A stretch of DNA of 64,000 nucleotides from Seonamhaeicola maritimus (GTDB lineage: Bacteria > Bacteroidota > Bacteroidia > Flavobacteriales > Flavobacteriaceae): NCBI RefSeq assembly GCF_008056315.1, contig NZ_VRKQ01000010.1:1054001-1118000 (forward strand), written 5' to 3'. Of the stretch, positions 34,372 through 44,415 are shown piece after piece. The position numbers and the translations under genes are program-made. How positions within the stretch are numbered: the first letter of the stretch is position 1; every line of letters starts with the position of its first letter. The notes beneath the pieces are model-generated. The model did not search any database and was not told the DNA's origin. It saw only the letters and a program-made list of their open reading frames with translations.

Positions 34372-35208
34372 TTATTCTTCTTCTTCAGAAACTGCTTCTT
34401 TTACTGGAGCAGCTTTAGCTTTAGGAGCAGCCTTTTCAACTACAGCTTCTTCAACTTTCGCCTCAGCTTCAGCAGCAGCTTTTGGAGCTTCCTCCTTAGC
34501 AGCGCTTGTCGCTTCTTTTTCAGCTTTACGTTCTGCTAAACCACCTGCAACTGCATCCGATACGTATGATAATATTTTATCTATTGATTTAGAAGCATCA
34601 TCATTTGATGGTATCACATAGTCAACTTGACGTGGGTCTGAGTTGGTATCTACCATTGCAAAGATTGGAATGTTTAATTTTTGAGCTTCTTTAATTGCAA
34701 TATGCTCACGCTTAATATCAACTACAAATAATGCACCTGGTAAACGTGTCATGTCACTAATAGAACCTAAGTTTTTTTCTAACTTAGCTCTTAAACGGTC
34801 AACTTGTAAGCGCTCTTTCTTAGAAAGAGTCATGAAAGTTCCGTCTTTCTTCATTCTATCAATAGAAGCCATTTTCTTAACAGCTTTTCTAATAGTAACA
34901 AAGTTAGTTAACATTCCACCTGGCCATCTTTCAGTGATGTAAGGCATGTTTACAGATCCTGCTTTTTCAGCTACAATATCTTTAGCTTGCTTTTTAGTGG
35001 CAACAAATAAAATTTTTCTACCAGATGCTGCAATTTTTGCTAATGCTGCACCAGCTTCATCAATTTTAGCTGCTGTTTTGTAAAGGTTAATAATATGGAT
35101 GCCGTTACGCTCCATATATACGTAAGGAGCCATGTTTGGATCCCACTTACGTGTAAGGTGTCCGAAGTGTACACCTGCTTCAAGTAATTCTTTTACTTCT
35201 ACTGCCAT
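34372..35208 (-). CDS. rpsB: Small-subunit ribosomal protein S2
   Basis: A 278-aa protein started at ATG 35208 (MAVEVKELLEAGVHFGHLTR), the usual S2 start; an upstream in-frame start adds 11 unconserved residues. The core includes RKWDPNMAPYVY and ERWPGGMLTNF. The last ~50 residues are a low-complexity Ala/Lys/Glu tail found in flavobacterial S2. A 193-nt leader with a long hairpin separates it from rpsI. Confidence 0.97.
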   Translation of the reverse strand: MAVEVKELLEAGVHFGHLTRKWDPNMAPYVYMERNGIHIINLYKTAAKIDEAGAALAKIAASGRKILFVATKKQAKDIVAEKAGSVNMPYITERWPGGMLTNFVTIRKAVKKMASIDRMKKDGTFMTLSKKERLQVDRLRAKLEKNLGSISDMTRLPGALFVVDIKREHIAIKEAQKLNIPIFAMVDTNSDPRQVDYVIPSNDDASKSIDKILSYVSDAVAGGLAERKAEKEATSAAKEEAPKAAAEAEAKVEEAVVEKAAPKAKAAPVKEAVSEEEE

Positions 35209-35349
35209 TTTGTAATAGTTTACGTTCTGTTGAATTAGCAATGCTTAAGTGGTCATTTTTCAAATCGCCATAAACATTTAGATGCTAAACTAAATCCTGT
35301 TTTTACACTAGGACAACAATAACTGTTTAAAATTTTGTTTTTTAAATTT

Positions 35350-35393
35350 CAACAAGATTGAGATAACGCCGTAACAAAATCTCAATCGTGTTG
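35350..35393 (-). promoter_or_regulatory. Long hairpin between rpsI and rpsB
   Basis: Fifteen-base arms (35350-35364 and 35379-35393) pair except for one A/G mismatch, with a 14-nt loop. It begins 8 nt beyond the rpsI stop. There is no good T-run leftward, so it looks less like a terminator than a processing site or a leader structure for S2 control of rpsB. Confidence 0.55.
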
Positions 35394-35401
35394 AGGATAC
35401 A

Positions 35402-35788
35402 TTAACGTTTAGAGAACTGGAATTTCTTACGCGCTTTCTTCTGACCGAATTTTTTACGCTCAACCATTCTTGGATCTCTTGTCAATAAGCCTTCTGGTTT
35501 TAAGATTGCTCTATTTTCAGCATCTAACTCGCACAAAGCACGAGAAATTGCTAAACGAACAGCTTCTGCTTGACCAGTGATGCCACCTCCATATACATTT
35601 ACTGTAATATCAAAGTTGCCATCATTGTTAGTCAAAGCTAAAGGTTGGTTTACTTTATACTGTAAAGTTGCAGTAGTAAAGTAATCCGCTAAGTCTTTTT
35701 TGTTGATTGATATGTTACCTTTTCCTTTGGCAACATAAACACGAGCAACAGCCGTCTTTCTACGACCGATTTTGTGAATTACATCCAT
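35402..35788 (-). CDS. rpsI: Small-subunit ribosomal protein S9
   Basis: A 128-aa protein with the S9 start IGRRKTAVARVYV, the GGGITGQAEAVRLAISRAL core and the basic C-terminal tail ending KFQFSKR, which reaches the P-site tRNA. The A of its ATG is the last base of the rplM stop codon, so translation is coupled. Confidence 0.98.
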   Translation of the reverse strand: MDVIHKIGRRKTAVARVYVAKGKGNISINKKDLADYFTTATLQYKVNQPLALTNNDGNFDITVNVYGGGITGQAEAVRLAISRALCELDAENRAILKPEGLLTRDPRMVERKKFGQKKARKKFQFSKR

Positions 35789-36243
35789 TATTTGAATTCG
35801 TTTAAGTTAATTGCTTTAGGTTTTTGAGCTTCATGACTGTGCTCAGAACCTACAACAACTGTAAGGTTACGGAATAAAGCTGATCCTAATTTGTTTTTAG
35901 GAAGCATTCCTTTTACTGATTTTTCTACTATTCTTGCTGGGTTTTTTCCAAACAATTCAGTAGCAGTTAAACTTCTTTGACCACCTGGATAACCTGTGTG
36001 ACGGATATATGATTTATCTGTCCATTTGTTTCCAGAAAGGTTGATTTTTTCTGCATTAATAACAATTACGTTATCTCCGCAATCAACATGTGGTGTGAAG
36101 TTTGGCTTGTGTTTACCTCTTAAAAGTTTTGCAACTTTAGAAGCTAAACGACCAAGCGTTTGACCTTCAGCGTCAACTAAAACCCACTGCTTATTTACAG
36201 TAGCTTTGTTTGCTGAAATAGTTTTGTAGCTTAATGTGTCCAA
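35788..36243 (-). CDS. rplM: Large-subunit ribosomal protein L13 (TTG start)
   Basis: A 151-aa protein with [37 protein letters not shown] and the GMLPKNKLG block. Family alignment in flavobacteria points to a start at MDTLSYKT, which here is encoded by TTG; no ATG gives a better N-terminus. It is first in the leftward ribosomal-protein unit, about 40 nt after a consensus promoter. Confidence 0.96.
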   Translation of the reverse strand: MDTLSYKTISANKATVNKQWVLVDAEGQTLGRLASKVAKLLRGKHKPNFTPHVDCGDNVIVINAEKINLSGNKWTDKSYIRHTGYPGGQRSLTATELFGKNPARIVEKSVKGMLPKNKLGSALFRNLTVVVGSEHSHEAQKPKAINLNEFK

Positions 36244-36290
36244 ACTAATTATTTTTATTTATTAAACATTCCTCTCTCAAAAAGAGTTTG

Positions 36291-36320
36291 CAAATTTACG
36301 ATTAAATATTTGATTACCAA
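36291..36320 (-). promoter_or_regulatory. Consensus promoter of rplM-rpsI
   Basis: Read leftward: TTG (36318-36320), exactly 19 nt, then TAAATTTG (36291-36298). This is a perfect match to the Bacteroidota -33/-7 pattern. Transcription should begin near 36,284. Confidence 0.88.
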
Positions 36321-36457
36321 ATAGTGAAGATGCTTATTTTTAAACTTATTTAAGGCTTCTTTTTTATTTGATTTTCAACATATAAAAGAGCTATTAACAA
36401 AACCATCAGGTTTAATTTAAACTATGGGCGTTTTATTTTGACTATTTTTGCACTCTT

Positions 36458-38404
36458 ATGCAGGAGTTAAGACTTTCAAATTGGTTACCTACCACAAACA
36501 AAGAGGTTAAAATACGAGGTTGGGAAGAATTAGATGTAATTCTTTTTAGTGGAGATGCTTATGTGGATCATCCCTCATTTGGCCCTGCAGTAATTGGGCG
36601 TATTTTAGAAAGCTATGGTTTGCGTGTAGCTATAGTGCCTCAGCCTAATGTAAATGATAATCTTCAAGATTTTATAAAGCTAGGTGCTCCTAAATTATTT
36701 TTTGGTGTTACTGGTGGTTGTATGGATCCCATGATTAGCAATTATAATGCGAATAAAAAACGTAGAGATAAGGATGCCTATACGCCAAATGGGGATATTG
36801 GATTTAGACCAGATTATGCAACTACGGTTTACTCTAAAATTTTAAAAGAAAAGTGGCCTGATGTTCCAGTATTAATAGGTGGTATTGAAGCGTCTTTAAG
36901 ACGAGTATCACATTATGATTATTGGAGTGATAAGCTCATGCCTTCAATTTTAGAAAGCTCTAAAGCAGATATGTTAGTTTACGGCATGGGTGAGCAGCCT
37001 TTGAGAGAGGTAGTGCGGTTATTACAAAAGGGTGTGCCATTTTCTAGTATCACAACTATAAAACAAACTGCAGTTCTTTTAAGTCCTGAAGCTAGAATTC
37101 CTAAGAATAGTAATTGGGAAGATATTGAAATTGCTTCTCATGAAAACTGCCTTAGAGATAAAAAAACCTTTGCATCTAATTTTAAGGTAATTGAGCAGGA
37201 AAGTAATAAACTGGAAGCTAGACGTATTTTTCAAAAGATAGGCGAAAAGACATTAATGATAAATCCGCCGTATCCAACAATGACTGAAGATGAAATAGAT
37301 GCGTCTTTTGATTTACCATATACCAGATTACCACACCCTAAATACAACAAGCGCGGACCTATTCCGGCGTTTGAAATGATTAAGTTTTCAATAAATATCC
37401 ATAGAGGATGTTTTGGTGGCTGTAGTTTTTGTACTATATCTGCTCATCAAGGAAAGTTTATTGCTTCTAGAAGTCAGGAATCTATTTTAAAAGAAGTAGA
37501 CACCGTTGCAAATATGCCAGATTTTAAGGGCTATTTATCTGATATCGGCGGCCCAAGCGCGAATATGTACAAAATGAAGGGAAAGATTCAATCTATATGC
37601 GATAAGTGTGTAGCGCCTTCATGTATTTCGCCTGTTATTTGTAGTAACCTTGATACTTCGCATAAACCTTTAACCAAGTTATATCAAGCGGTTGATAGTC
37701 ATCCGAAAGTTAAAAAATCTTTTATTGGTAGCGGTATTCGTCATGATATGTTAGTACCTGAATTCAATAAGAATGCTGATGCTAAAGAATTGGATGATTA
37801 TACTGAAGAGGTTATGACAAAACATGTGTCTGGACGCCTTAAAGTGGCGCCAGAGCATACCAGTGATCCGGTTTTAAAACTGATGCGTAAACCATCATTT
37901 ACCTACTTCCATAAGTTTAAAGAGCGATTTGATAAGATTAATATTAAGCACAAGTTGAAACTTCAGCTTATTCCATATTTTATATCCAATCATCCTGCAT
38001 GTGAAGTTGAGGACATGGCGAATCTTGCAGCTGAAACTAAAGATTTAGGTTTCCAATTAGAACAAGTTCAGGGTTTTACACCAACTCCTATGACAGTTGC
38101 AACTGTTATTTTTTATAGTGGTTATCACCCTTACACACTTCAAAAAGTTAGGACGCCTAAAACACGTAAAGAAAAAGATGAACAACATCGTTTTTTCTTT
38201 TGGTATAAGCAAGAAAATAAAGACTGGATAAAAAATACTTTGAATAAACTTGGGAGACAAGATTTATTGAAAATTCTTTTACCTGAAAACGATAAATGGC
38301 GAAAGAATAAACCAGGGAAGCCCAAACATACTTTTGATGATGCGGTGCCTTTTAATCAAAGAAAGAATAAGGCTAAGTTTAGGTCTAAAAAGAAGGGTAG
38401 ATAA
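36458..38404 (+). CDS. YgiQ-family radical SAM protein
   Basis: A 648-aa protein. The radical SAM cluster motif is CFGGCSFC (C-x3-C-x2-C), in RGCFGGCSFCTISAHQG at about residue 315. A B12-binding-like N-terminal segment (DVILFSGDAYVDHPSFG) precedes it, and a basic C-terminal tail (FRSKKKGR) follows. The family is widespread in bacteria and its reaction is not established to my knowledge. A TATTTTTG box at 36443-36450 would put the transcript start within a few bases of the ATG. Confidence 0.93.
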   Translation: MQELRLSNWLPTTNKEVKIRGWEELDVILFSGDAYVDHPSFGPAVIGRILESYGLRVAIVPQPNVNDNLQDFIKLGAPKLFFGVTGGCMDPMISNYNANKKRRDKDAYTPNGDIGFRPDYATTVYSKILKEKWPDVPVLIGGIEASLRRVSHYDYWSDKLMPSILESSKADMLVYGMGEQPLREVVRLLQKGVPFSSITTIKQTAVLLSPEARIPKNSNWEDIEIASHENCLRDKKTFASNFKVIEQESNKLEARRIFQKIGEKTLMINPPYPTMTEDEIDASFDLPYTRLPHPKYNKRGPIPAFEMIKFSINIHRGCFGGCSFCTISAHQGKFIASRSQESILKEVDTVANMPDFKGYLSDIGGPSANMYKMKGKIQSICDKCVAPSCISPVICSNLDTSHKPLTKLYQAVDSHPKVKKSFIGSGIRHDMLVPEFNKNADAKELDDYTEEVMTKHVSGRLKVAPEHTSDPVLKLMRKPSFTYFHKFKERFDKINIKHKLKLQLIPYFISNHPACEVEDMANLAAETKDLGFQLEQVQGFTPTPMTVATVIFYSGYHPYTLQKVRTPKTRKEKDEQHRFFFWYKQENKDWIKNTLNKLGRQDLLKILLPENDKWRKNKPGKPKHTFDDAVPFNQRKNKAKFRSKKKGR

Positions 38405-38499
38405 TTATATAACGGTTGAGGTATTTGAGTATACTGACGTGTAATCTAAATTATCTTTCCTCCTTATTGCGAGAATTTAATTTGTTAGTTATTGTGGGA

Positions 38500-39270
38500 T
38501 TAAAGAAGGGACTGTTTTAATGAGATAATTAAAGCTTCCGCGTTATTTTTTAATTCTTTATAATATGGAACAATTATTCTATGTTTGGTATAATAAGTAT
38601 ATATGCATTCCTCCCAATTTCTAAATTCTTTTGTGCTAGGTTTATTTAGAAATTCCCAATCAGATTCTCGAAACATGTTATTGTTATTTGGAAATAGTTC
38701 CGAAGCATTGAATACATATTTTGAAATAGGAGTATTTTCTATAAGAACTTCAACAGATTGATTGATTTGTTCGTTAAATCCCTTTTCTTTTGTGGAAACA
38801 AGAGTATAGTTTCTATAGTAAGTTACAATTTGGGTTTTTAAATGCTCATTTGATATAATATCTAGCTTTCCAGAATTAAGAAGTTCAGAATAGGCAACGT
38901 CAGAGAGTATCAAATTGTCCTTGCCAGAAAAAAAATCGGCTGATGTTGTTAATTCGGACACTTCTTTAATTGTTTTTTGAATCACATACATGTTTTTAAT
39001 GTAATTAAGGTAATCCTCACTCAAATTGTTAGATAATTCAATTTTTTCACTTAAAATAGAAGTGTCTTTCTTTATATCAGATAAGAGCCTTTCAAGGTAG
39101 TTTGTTTCCACAAGTTTCTCCTTGCGTTTTTCATTCCAATTGTTTATTTGTAAAGCAATCAAAATACCAATAACAACTAGTATTATTTCACCAATAGCAT
39201 ACTTTATATATTTAAAAGTTTGACTTGTCTCTAGAAGTTTTTTTCTGATTTTTCTGAAAAAGGATAACAT
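38500..39270 (-). CDS. DUF6090 family protein
   Basis: A 256-aa protein with the hallmark N-terminus of this Bacteroidota family: a basic start (FFRKIRKKLL), then YAIGEIILVVIGILIALQIN as one membrane helix, then NWNEKRKEK. The rest (about 50-256) is helical, charged and probably extracytoplasmic. Such genes are often multicopy in flavobacteria; one copy is seen here. Function is unknown. It is downstream of polA in the same direction (16 nt), probably by read-through rather than shared function. Confidence 0.88.
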   Translation of the reverse strand: MLSFFRKIRKKLLETSQTFKYIKYAIGEIILVVIGILIALQINNWNEKRKEKLVETNYLERLLSDIKKDTSILSEKIELSNNLSEDYLNYIKNMYVIQKTIKEVSELTTSADFFSGKDNLILSDVAYSELLNSGKLDIISNEHLKTQIVTYYRNYTLVSTKEKGFNEQINQSVEVLIENTPISKYVFNASELFPNNNNMFRESDWEFLNKPSTKEFRNWEECIYTYYTKHRIIVPYYKELKNNAEALIISLKQSLL

Positions 39271-39286
39271 AAATCTTTAATTTATT

Positions 39287-42130
39287 TTAATGCGCCTCTA
39301 ACCAATTATCTCCAATGTCTAAATCAACATCTAAAGGAACTTCTAATTTATAAGCATTCTCCATTTCGGTTTTAACTAAAGTTTTAATGGTTTCCAATTC
39401 AGGTTTGTAAACATCAAATACCAATTCATCATGCACTTGTAATAGCATTTTAGTTTTAAAATCACCTTCATTCAATTTATTATAAATGTTAATCATGGCA
39501 ATTTTAATAATGTCAGCTGCACTACCTTGTATTGGTGCATTTACAGCATTACGTTCGGCAGCGCCACGAACCACAGCGTTTCTAGAATTAATATCTTTTA
39601 AATATCTACGTCTGCCTAAAACAGTTTGTACATAACCATTGTCGCGAGCAAAATCAACTTGTTCACTAATGTAATTTCTTAATTGAGGATAAGTAGCATA
39701 ATAGGTGTCAATCAGTTCTTTGGATTCTGAACGAGAAAGATTAGTTTGATTACTTAAACCGAAAGCAGAAACGCCATAGATGATACCAAAGTTCACAGTT
39801 TTGGCATTACTTCGTTGTTCTCTAGACACTTCATTTATGGGAATATTAAACACTTTTGAAGCCGTAGATGCATGAATGTCTTCTCCGTTTTTAAAAGCTT
39901 CAATCATGGTTTTTTCCTTACTCAAAGCAGCGATAATGCGCAATTCTATTTGAGAATAATCGGCTGCCAATAGCGTATAATCTTCATTGCGCGGAACAAA
40001 AGCTTTTCTAACTTGTCGACCACGTTCAGTACGAATAGGAATATTTTGAAGATTAGGGTTGTTACTGCTTAAACGCCCTGTAGCGGCTACCGTTTGCATA
40101 TAATCTGTGTGAACCCTTCCTGTACTTTCTTCTACCTGTTTTGGTAAAGCATCTACATAGGTGCTTTTAAGTTTTGAGAGTCCTCTAAAGTCTAAAATAT
40201 TTTGAATAATCTCGTGCTCTTTGGCTAAATACGATAAGATATCTTCAGAGGTTGCGTATTGTCCTGTTTTAGTCTTTTTAGGTTTGTCAACTAATTTAAG
40301 TTTTTCAAATAAAATGACACCTAACTGCTTTGGTGAGGCAATATTGAATTCCTCACCAGCTGCATCATAAATCTTTTTTTCAAGATTTGTAATGTCGTTG
40401 TTTAGATCCTCAGACAAAGAATTTAAGAACTTTTTATCCAAATTGATGCCTTCTATTTCCATAGCCGCTAAAACACGAAGCAATGGAATTTCAATGTCAT
40501 CAAATAACTTTTGAGTGTTGGCTTCGCCTAATTCATTTTGAAAATGTTCTTTTAGCTGGAGGGTGATATCAGCATCTTCAACCGCGTATTCAGTCTGCTT
40601 TTCTAAATCTACTTCCCTCATTGAGAGTTGGTTTTTCCCTTTTTTGCCAATTAATTCTGTTATAGAAATTGGTGTGTAATTCAAATAGGTTTCAGCTAAA
40701 ACATCCATGTTGTGTCTCATATCAGGATTAATTAGATAATGAGCCAACATGGTGTCAAATAACTTGCCTTTAACGTCAATATTATATTTTGCTAAAACCT
40801 TGATATCATATTTCAAATTCTGACCAATTTTCTCAATGTTTTCGTTTTCAAAAAACGGTCTTAAATCCTCTATAAGATTTTGAGATTCATTTTTATCCTC
40901 TGGAAAAGGCAGGTAAAACCCTTTACCAGTTTCCCATGAAAATGCTATGCCAACCAATTCAGCAGTTAAAGGATTTAGACCCGTAGTTTCGGTATCGAAA
41001 CAAACGCTAGGTTGTTGTAAAAGACTTTTAATAAACAACCTTTTGGAGGATGGAGTATTAATATATTGATAAAAATGAGGTGCTGTTTCTGATGTTTTTC
41101 TTGTGTATTCTGAAACAACTTCTGCAGTGTCTTCTTCCTCATTCCCAAATAGGGAAAATTGTCCTGCTCCTGCAGAAGAAGTTGGTTTTGGCGTAGTTTT
41201 GGTTTCCGCTGGCGCAACTGAAGTTTCAGTTGGCGCAGTTTCTCCATTACCTGCAAAAGTTTTTAAGAAATTTTCGGTTAAACGTCTAAATTCTAAATCT
41301 TGAAATATTTGTTTTACAGCCTCTATATTTGGGTGATCCAATTCAAAATCTTTTGCGTCAAAAGTCACTGGAACATCTAGCATAATAGTTGCTAGCTTTT
41401 TTGAAAGCAATCCTAATTCGCCATTGGCTTCAACCTTCTCCTTCATTTTTCCTTTTAGCTGATCAGTATTGGCTAGTAAACCTTCCATAGAACCAAATTG
41501 AGCAATGAATTTTTTAGCAGTTTTTTCTCCAACTCCCGGAAGTCCTGGGATATTATCACTAGAGTCTCCCATCATGCCTAAGAAGTCAATAACTTGAAGA
41601 GGGTCTGTTACTTCAAACTTTTTCTGAACTTCAGGAATCCCCCACGTTTCATAACCACCTCCAAAAACAGGGCGGTACATGAAAATATTATCGGTTACTA
41701 ATTGTGCAAAGTCTTTATCTGGTGTTACCATATAGGTTTTATAACCTTCTTTTTCCGCTTGACGAGATAAGGTTCCAATCACATCATCGGCTTCATACCC
41801 TTCTTTTACCATAATAGGGATATGCATTGCTTTCAAAATATTATGAATATGCGGAATGGCTGTTTTTATACCTTCGGGAGTTTCATCTCTATTTGCTTTG
41901 TAAGCTTCAAACATTTCAACTCTATCTGCGCTTCCTCCTTTATCAAAACAAACTCCTAAATGGTCTGGGCGTTCTCTTTTTATAACATCTAAGAGTGAAT
42001 TCATAAAACCCATTATAGCTGAGGTATCCTCTCCTTTTGAATTAATTCTAGGGTTTTTTATAAAGGCATAATAACCTCGAAAAATAAGTGCATAAGCATC
42101 TACTAAGAAAAGACGTTTTTGATCTGACAT
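39287..42130 (-). CDS. polA: DNA polymerase I
   Basis: A 947-aa family A polymerase. The N-terminal 5'-3' nuclease domain (1-290) has LFLVDAYALIFRGYYAF and GLPGVGEKTA. A Thr/Ala/Pro/Glu-rich linker spans about 297-345. The 3'-5' exonuclease domain keeps its metal motif CFDTETTGLNPL, so proofreading should be active. The polymerase domain carries DYSQIELRIIAALS, RSNAKTVNFGIIYG and QVHDELVFDV. It fills gaps in repair and removes Okazaki primers. Confidence 0.98.
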   Translation of the reverse strand: MSDQKRLFLVDAYALIFRGYYAFIKNPRINSKGEDTSAIMGFMNSLLDVIKRERPDHLGVCFDKGGSADRVEMFEAYKANRDETPEGIKTAIPHIHNILKAMHIPIMVKEGYEADDVIGTLSRQAEKEGYKTYMVTPDKDFAQLVTDNIFMYRPVFGGGYETWGIPEVQKKFEVTDPLQVIDFLGMMGDSSDNIPGLPGVGEKTAKKFIAQFGSMEGLLANTDQLKGKMKEKVEANGELGLLSKKLATIMLDVPVTFDAKDFELDHPNIEAVKQIFQDLEFRRLTENFLKTFAGNGETAPTETSVAPAETKTTPKPTSSAGAGQFSLFGNEEEDTAEVVSEYTRKTSETAPHFYQYINTPSSKRLFIKSLLQQPSVCFDTETTGLNPLTAELVGIAFSWETGKGFYLPFPEDKNESQNLIEDLRPFFENENIEKIGQNLKYDIKVLAKYNIDVKGKLFDTMLAHYLINPDMRHNMDVLAETYLNYTPISITELIGKKGKNQLSMREVDLEKQTEYAVEDADITLQLKEHFQNELGEANTQKLFDDIEIPLLRVLAAMEIEGINLDKKFLNSLSEDLNNDITNLEKKIYDAAGEEFNIASPKQLGVILFEKLKLVDKPKKTKTGQYATSEDILSYLAKEHEIIQNILDFRGLSKLKSTYVDALPKQVEESTGRVHTDYMQTVAATGRLSSNNPNLQNIPIRTERGRQVRKAFVPRNEDYTLLAADYSQIELRIIAALSKEKTMIEAFKNGEDIHASTASKVFNIPINEVSREQRSNAKTVNFGIIYGVSAFGLSNQTNLSRSESKELIDTYYATYPQLRNYISEQVDFARDNGYVQTVLGRRRYLKDINSRNAVVRGAAERNAVNAPIQGSAADIIKIAMINIYNKLNEGDFKTKMLLQVHDELVFDVYKPELETIKTLVKTEMENAYKLEVPLDVDLDIGDNWLEAH

Positions 42131-42234
42131 TGATTTTGTTTTGATAGGAAACCAAAGCTACAAAACTATTTTTGATTTGTGATTTATTATTCGGAATTTG
42201 CTATTTATAAATCTTTACTTAATAGGTAAATAAT

Positions 42235-42936
42235 ATGATTCTTGAAGTTTGTGCAAATTCGTATCAATCTGCAATTAATGCAACAGAGGCAGGTGCACAT
42301 CGTATTGAATTGTGTTCGGAATTATCAGTTGGTGGCATAACACCGTCATTTGGGTTATTAAAACAAGTAATTCAAGTTGTATCAATCCCTGTTTTTGTTT
42401 TAATTAGACCAAGAAGTGGAGATTTTGTCTTTTCTAAAGATGAATTTGATATCATGAGACAAGATATTCAGGTGTGTAAACAGTTAGGTTGTGATGGTAT
42501 TGTTTCGGGAGTTTTATGCTATGATAATACCATTGATATTGAACGAACCAAAGAGTTGGTTGAGCTATCAAAGCCATTGTCATTTACATTCCACCGCGCT
42601 TTTGATTTAGTTAAAAGCCCAACCAAATCTCTTGAAGACCTTATTGAAATGGGGGTGAATAGAGTATTGTCTTCTGGTCAAGAACTCACTGCTGAAAAAG
42701 GCATTCACTTACTAAAACAATTAAAAGAGATGTCAAAAGGGAACATTACTATACTGCCGGGTTGTGGTATAAGCGCCAATAATGCAAAGCTATTTAAGGA
42801 TTTTGGTTTTGACGAAATTCATGCTTCAGCCTCTAAAAAGGTATTTAAAAATGAAAGTATAAAAGGATATGGAGACTCTCTTCAAACTGAGTCTGCGATA
42901 AAAATCATAAAGTCTATATTAAAGAATATTTCTTAA
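42235..42936 (+). CDS. cutC: CutC-family protein (copper homeostasis)
   Basis: A 233-aa TIM-barrel protein with the family start LEVCANSYQSAINATEAGAH, RIELCSELSVGG and the segment FVLIRPRSGDFVF. FHRAFD and ILPGCGISANN also match. CutC was named for copper tolerance, but its biochemical role is not settled. It is divergent from polA and free-standing. Confidence 0.95.
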   Translation: MILEVCANSYQSAINATEAGAHRIELCSELSVGGITPSFGLLKQVIQVVSIPVFVLIRPRSGDFVFSKDEFDIMRQDIQVCKQLGCDGIVSGVLCYDNTIDIERTKELVELSKPLSFTFHRAFDLVKSPTKSLEDLIEMGVNRVLSSGQELTAEKGIHLLKQLKEMSKGNITILPGCGISANNAKLFKDFGFDEIHASASKKVFKNESIKGYGDSLQTESAIKIIKSILKNIS

Positions 42937-42938
42937 GC

Positions 42939-42983
42939 ATTAGTTAAATAAATCAAAATCTTAACTATTAGTTAAATAAATCA
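42939..42983 (+). repeat. Short direct repeat after cutC
   Basis: ATTAGTTAAATAAATCA occurs at 42939-42955 and again at 42967-42983, a 28-bp period. The second copy forms the small palindrome TTAACTA-T-TAGTTAA with the bases before it. It fills much of the 100-nt gap between cutC and the phosphoesterase gene; function unknown. Confidence 0.5.
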
Positions 42984-43036
42984 TTGTTTTTAAACAGAAA
43001 CTTAGATTACCACTATATTTGATGTAAAAAAAGAAC

Positions 43037-44269
43037 ATGCTACGCTGGATAATTTTCATACTTATCTTTGGAATAATTGATGTTTACGCTTATCAAGCAT
43101 TTAAAACAGTTTCTAAAAGCAATTGGTTAAATATTTTGTATTGGGTATTATCTCTCTTGGTAATAGGAAATTTTATATATAGATTATTCAATTTAAATAG
43201 AGATGATTTTGGTAATGCACATGCATACGCATTCGGTTTTCTAATTGCCTTATTAGTTCCTAAAATAATGCTTCTTATGATTATGTTTGCCGAAGATGTT
43301 TTTAGAGTACCGCATGCTATTTACAGATATTTTACTGAAGGAGAAGTTGCAAAAGGAAACTATATGCCTTCTAGAAGAGCTTTTATTTCTAAGATTGCTT
43401 TGGGGATAGCTGCCATTCCTTTTGCATCCATTCTTTACGGTATTTATAGGGGTAAATATAATTACAAAGTTCTAAAATACACATTGCATTTTGAGGACTT
43501 GCCCGATGCCTTTGACGGTTATAAACTTACCCAGATAAGTGATATTCATTCAGGAAGTTTTGACAATATGGAAAAGGTTGATTATGCAGTTGGCTTAATT
43601 AATGAACAAAAAAGTGATGTTATTTTGTTTACTGGAGATATGGTGAATAATAAGGCAACTGAGATGAAGCCTTATATGGAGGTTTTCGGTAAGCTTTCAG
43701 CAAAAGATGGTATGTACTCTGTTTTAGGGAATCATGATTATGGAGATTATGTTAGGTGGGAATCAGAAGAAGCAAAAAACCAAAATTTAGAAGATTTAAA
43801 ATTGGTTCAAAAAGAAATAGGTTTTGATTTACTTTTGAATGAACATCGATTTATTGAAAAAAATGGTGAACGCATAGCAATAGTAGGCGTTGAAAATTGG
43901 GGTGCTGGAGGTTTTAAAAAAGCAGGTGATTTGAGGAAAGCTTCTTCTCAAATTCAAAAAAATGACTTTAAAATATTGATGAGTCATGATCCTTCTCATT
44001 GGGAAAAAGAGGTTATAAAAGATGATTACCATTACCATTTAACTTTAAGCGGACATACTCATGGTATGCAGTTTGGAATTGAAATCCCGGGTTGGTTTAA
44101 GTGGAGCCCTGTTAAGTGGCGCTACAAGTATTGGGCTGGTATTTATGAAGAATTGGGGCAATATATAAATGTAAATCGTGGATTTGGTTATTTGGCTTTT
44201 CCGGGGCGTGTTGGTATATGGCCAGAAATAACTGTTATAGAACTTAAAAAAGGCACGAAGAAGGCATAG
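43037..44269 (+). CDS. Membrane-anchored metallophosphoesterase (YkuE-like)
   Basis: A 410-aa protein. Four hydrophobic segments fill the first ~130 residues, then comes a calcineurin-like phosphoesterase domain with the five metal motifs: QISDIHSG, FTGDMVNN, LGNHDYGDY, MSHDP and SGHTHGMQFG. The domain should act at the membrane face. YkuE-like enzymes cleave lipid-linked substrates such as UDP-diacylglucosamine or other phosphodiesters, but the exact substrate is unknown. A TATATTTG box at about 43,015 may be its -7 element. Confidence 0.9.
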   Translation: MLRWIIFILIFGIIDVYAYQAFKTVSKSNWLNILYWVLSLLVIGNFIYRLFNLNRDDFGNAHAYAFGFLIALLVPKIMLLMIMFAEDVFRVPHAIYRYFTEGEVAKGNYMPSRRAFISKIALGIAAIPFASILYGIYRGKYNYKVLKYTLHFEDLPDAFDGYKLTQISDIHSGSFDNMEKVDYAVGLINEQKSDVILFTGDMVNNKATEMKPYMEVFGKLSAKDGMYSVLGNHDYGDYVRWESEEAKNQNLEDLKLVQKEIGFDLLLNEHRFIEKNGERIAIVGVENWGAGGFKKAGDLRKASSQIQKNDFKILMSHDPSHWEKEVIKDDYHYHLTLSGHTHGMQFGIEIPGWFKWSPVKWRYKYWAGIYEELGQYINVNRGFGYLAFPGRVGIWPEITVIELKKGTKKA

Positions 44270-44415
44270 TTAAAGTTGTTCTAATATAATTGTGTCTTTC
44301 ATGGTTTTTTAATAAATTAGACATAGACAAACCTTGATTTTTAAGAGATTGGCCAAATGATAAAAAAAATGTGTAGGTTTGTAATAGAGTATTTTACCAA
44401 TAAATACTAAATAGT

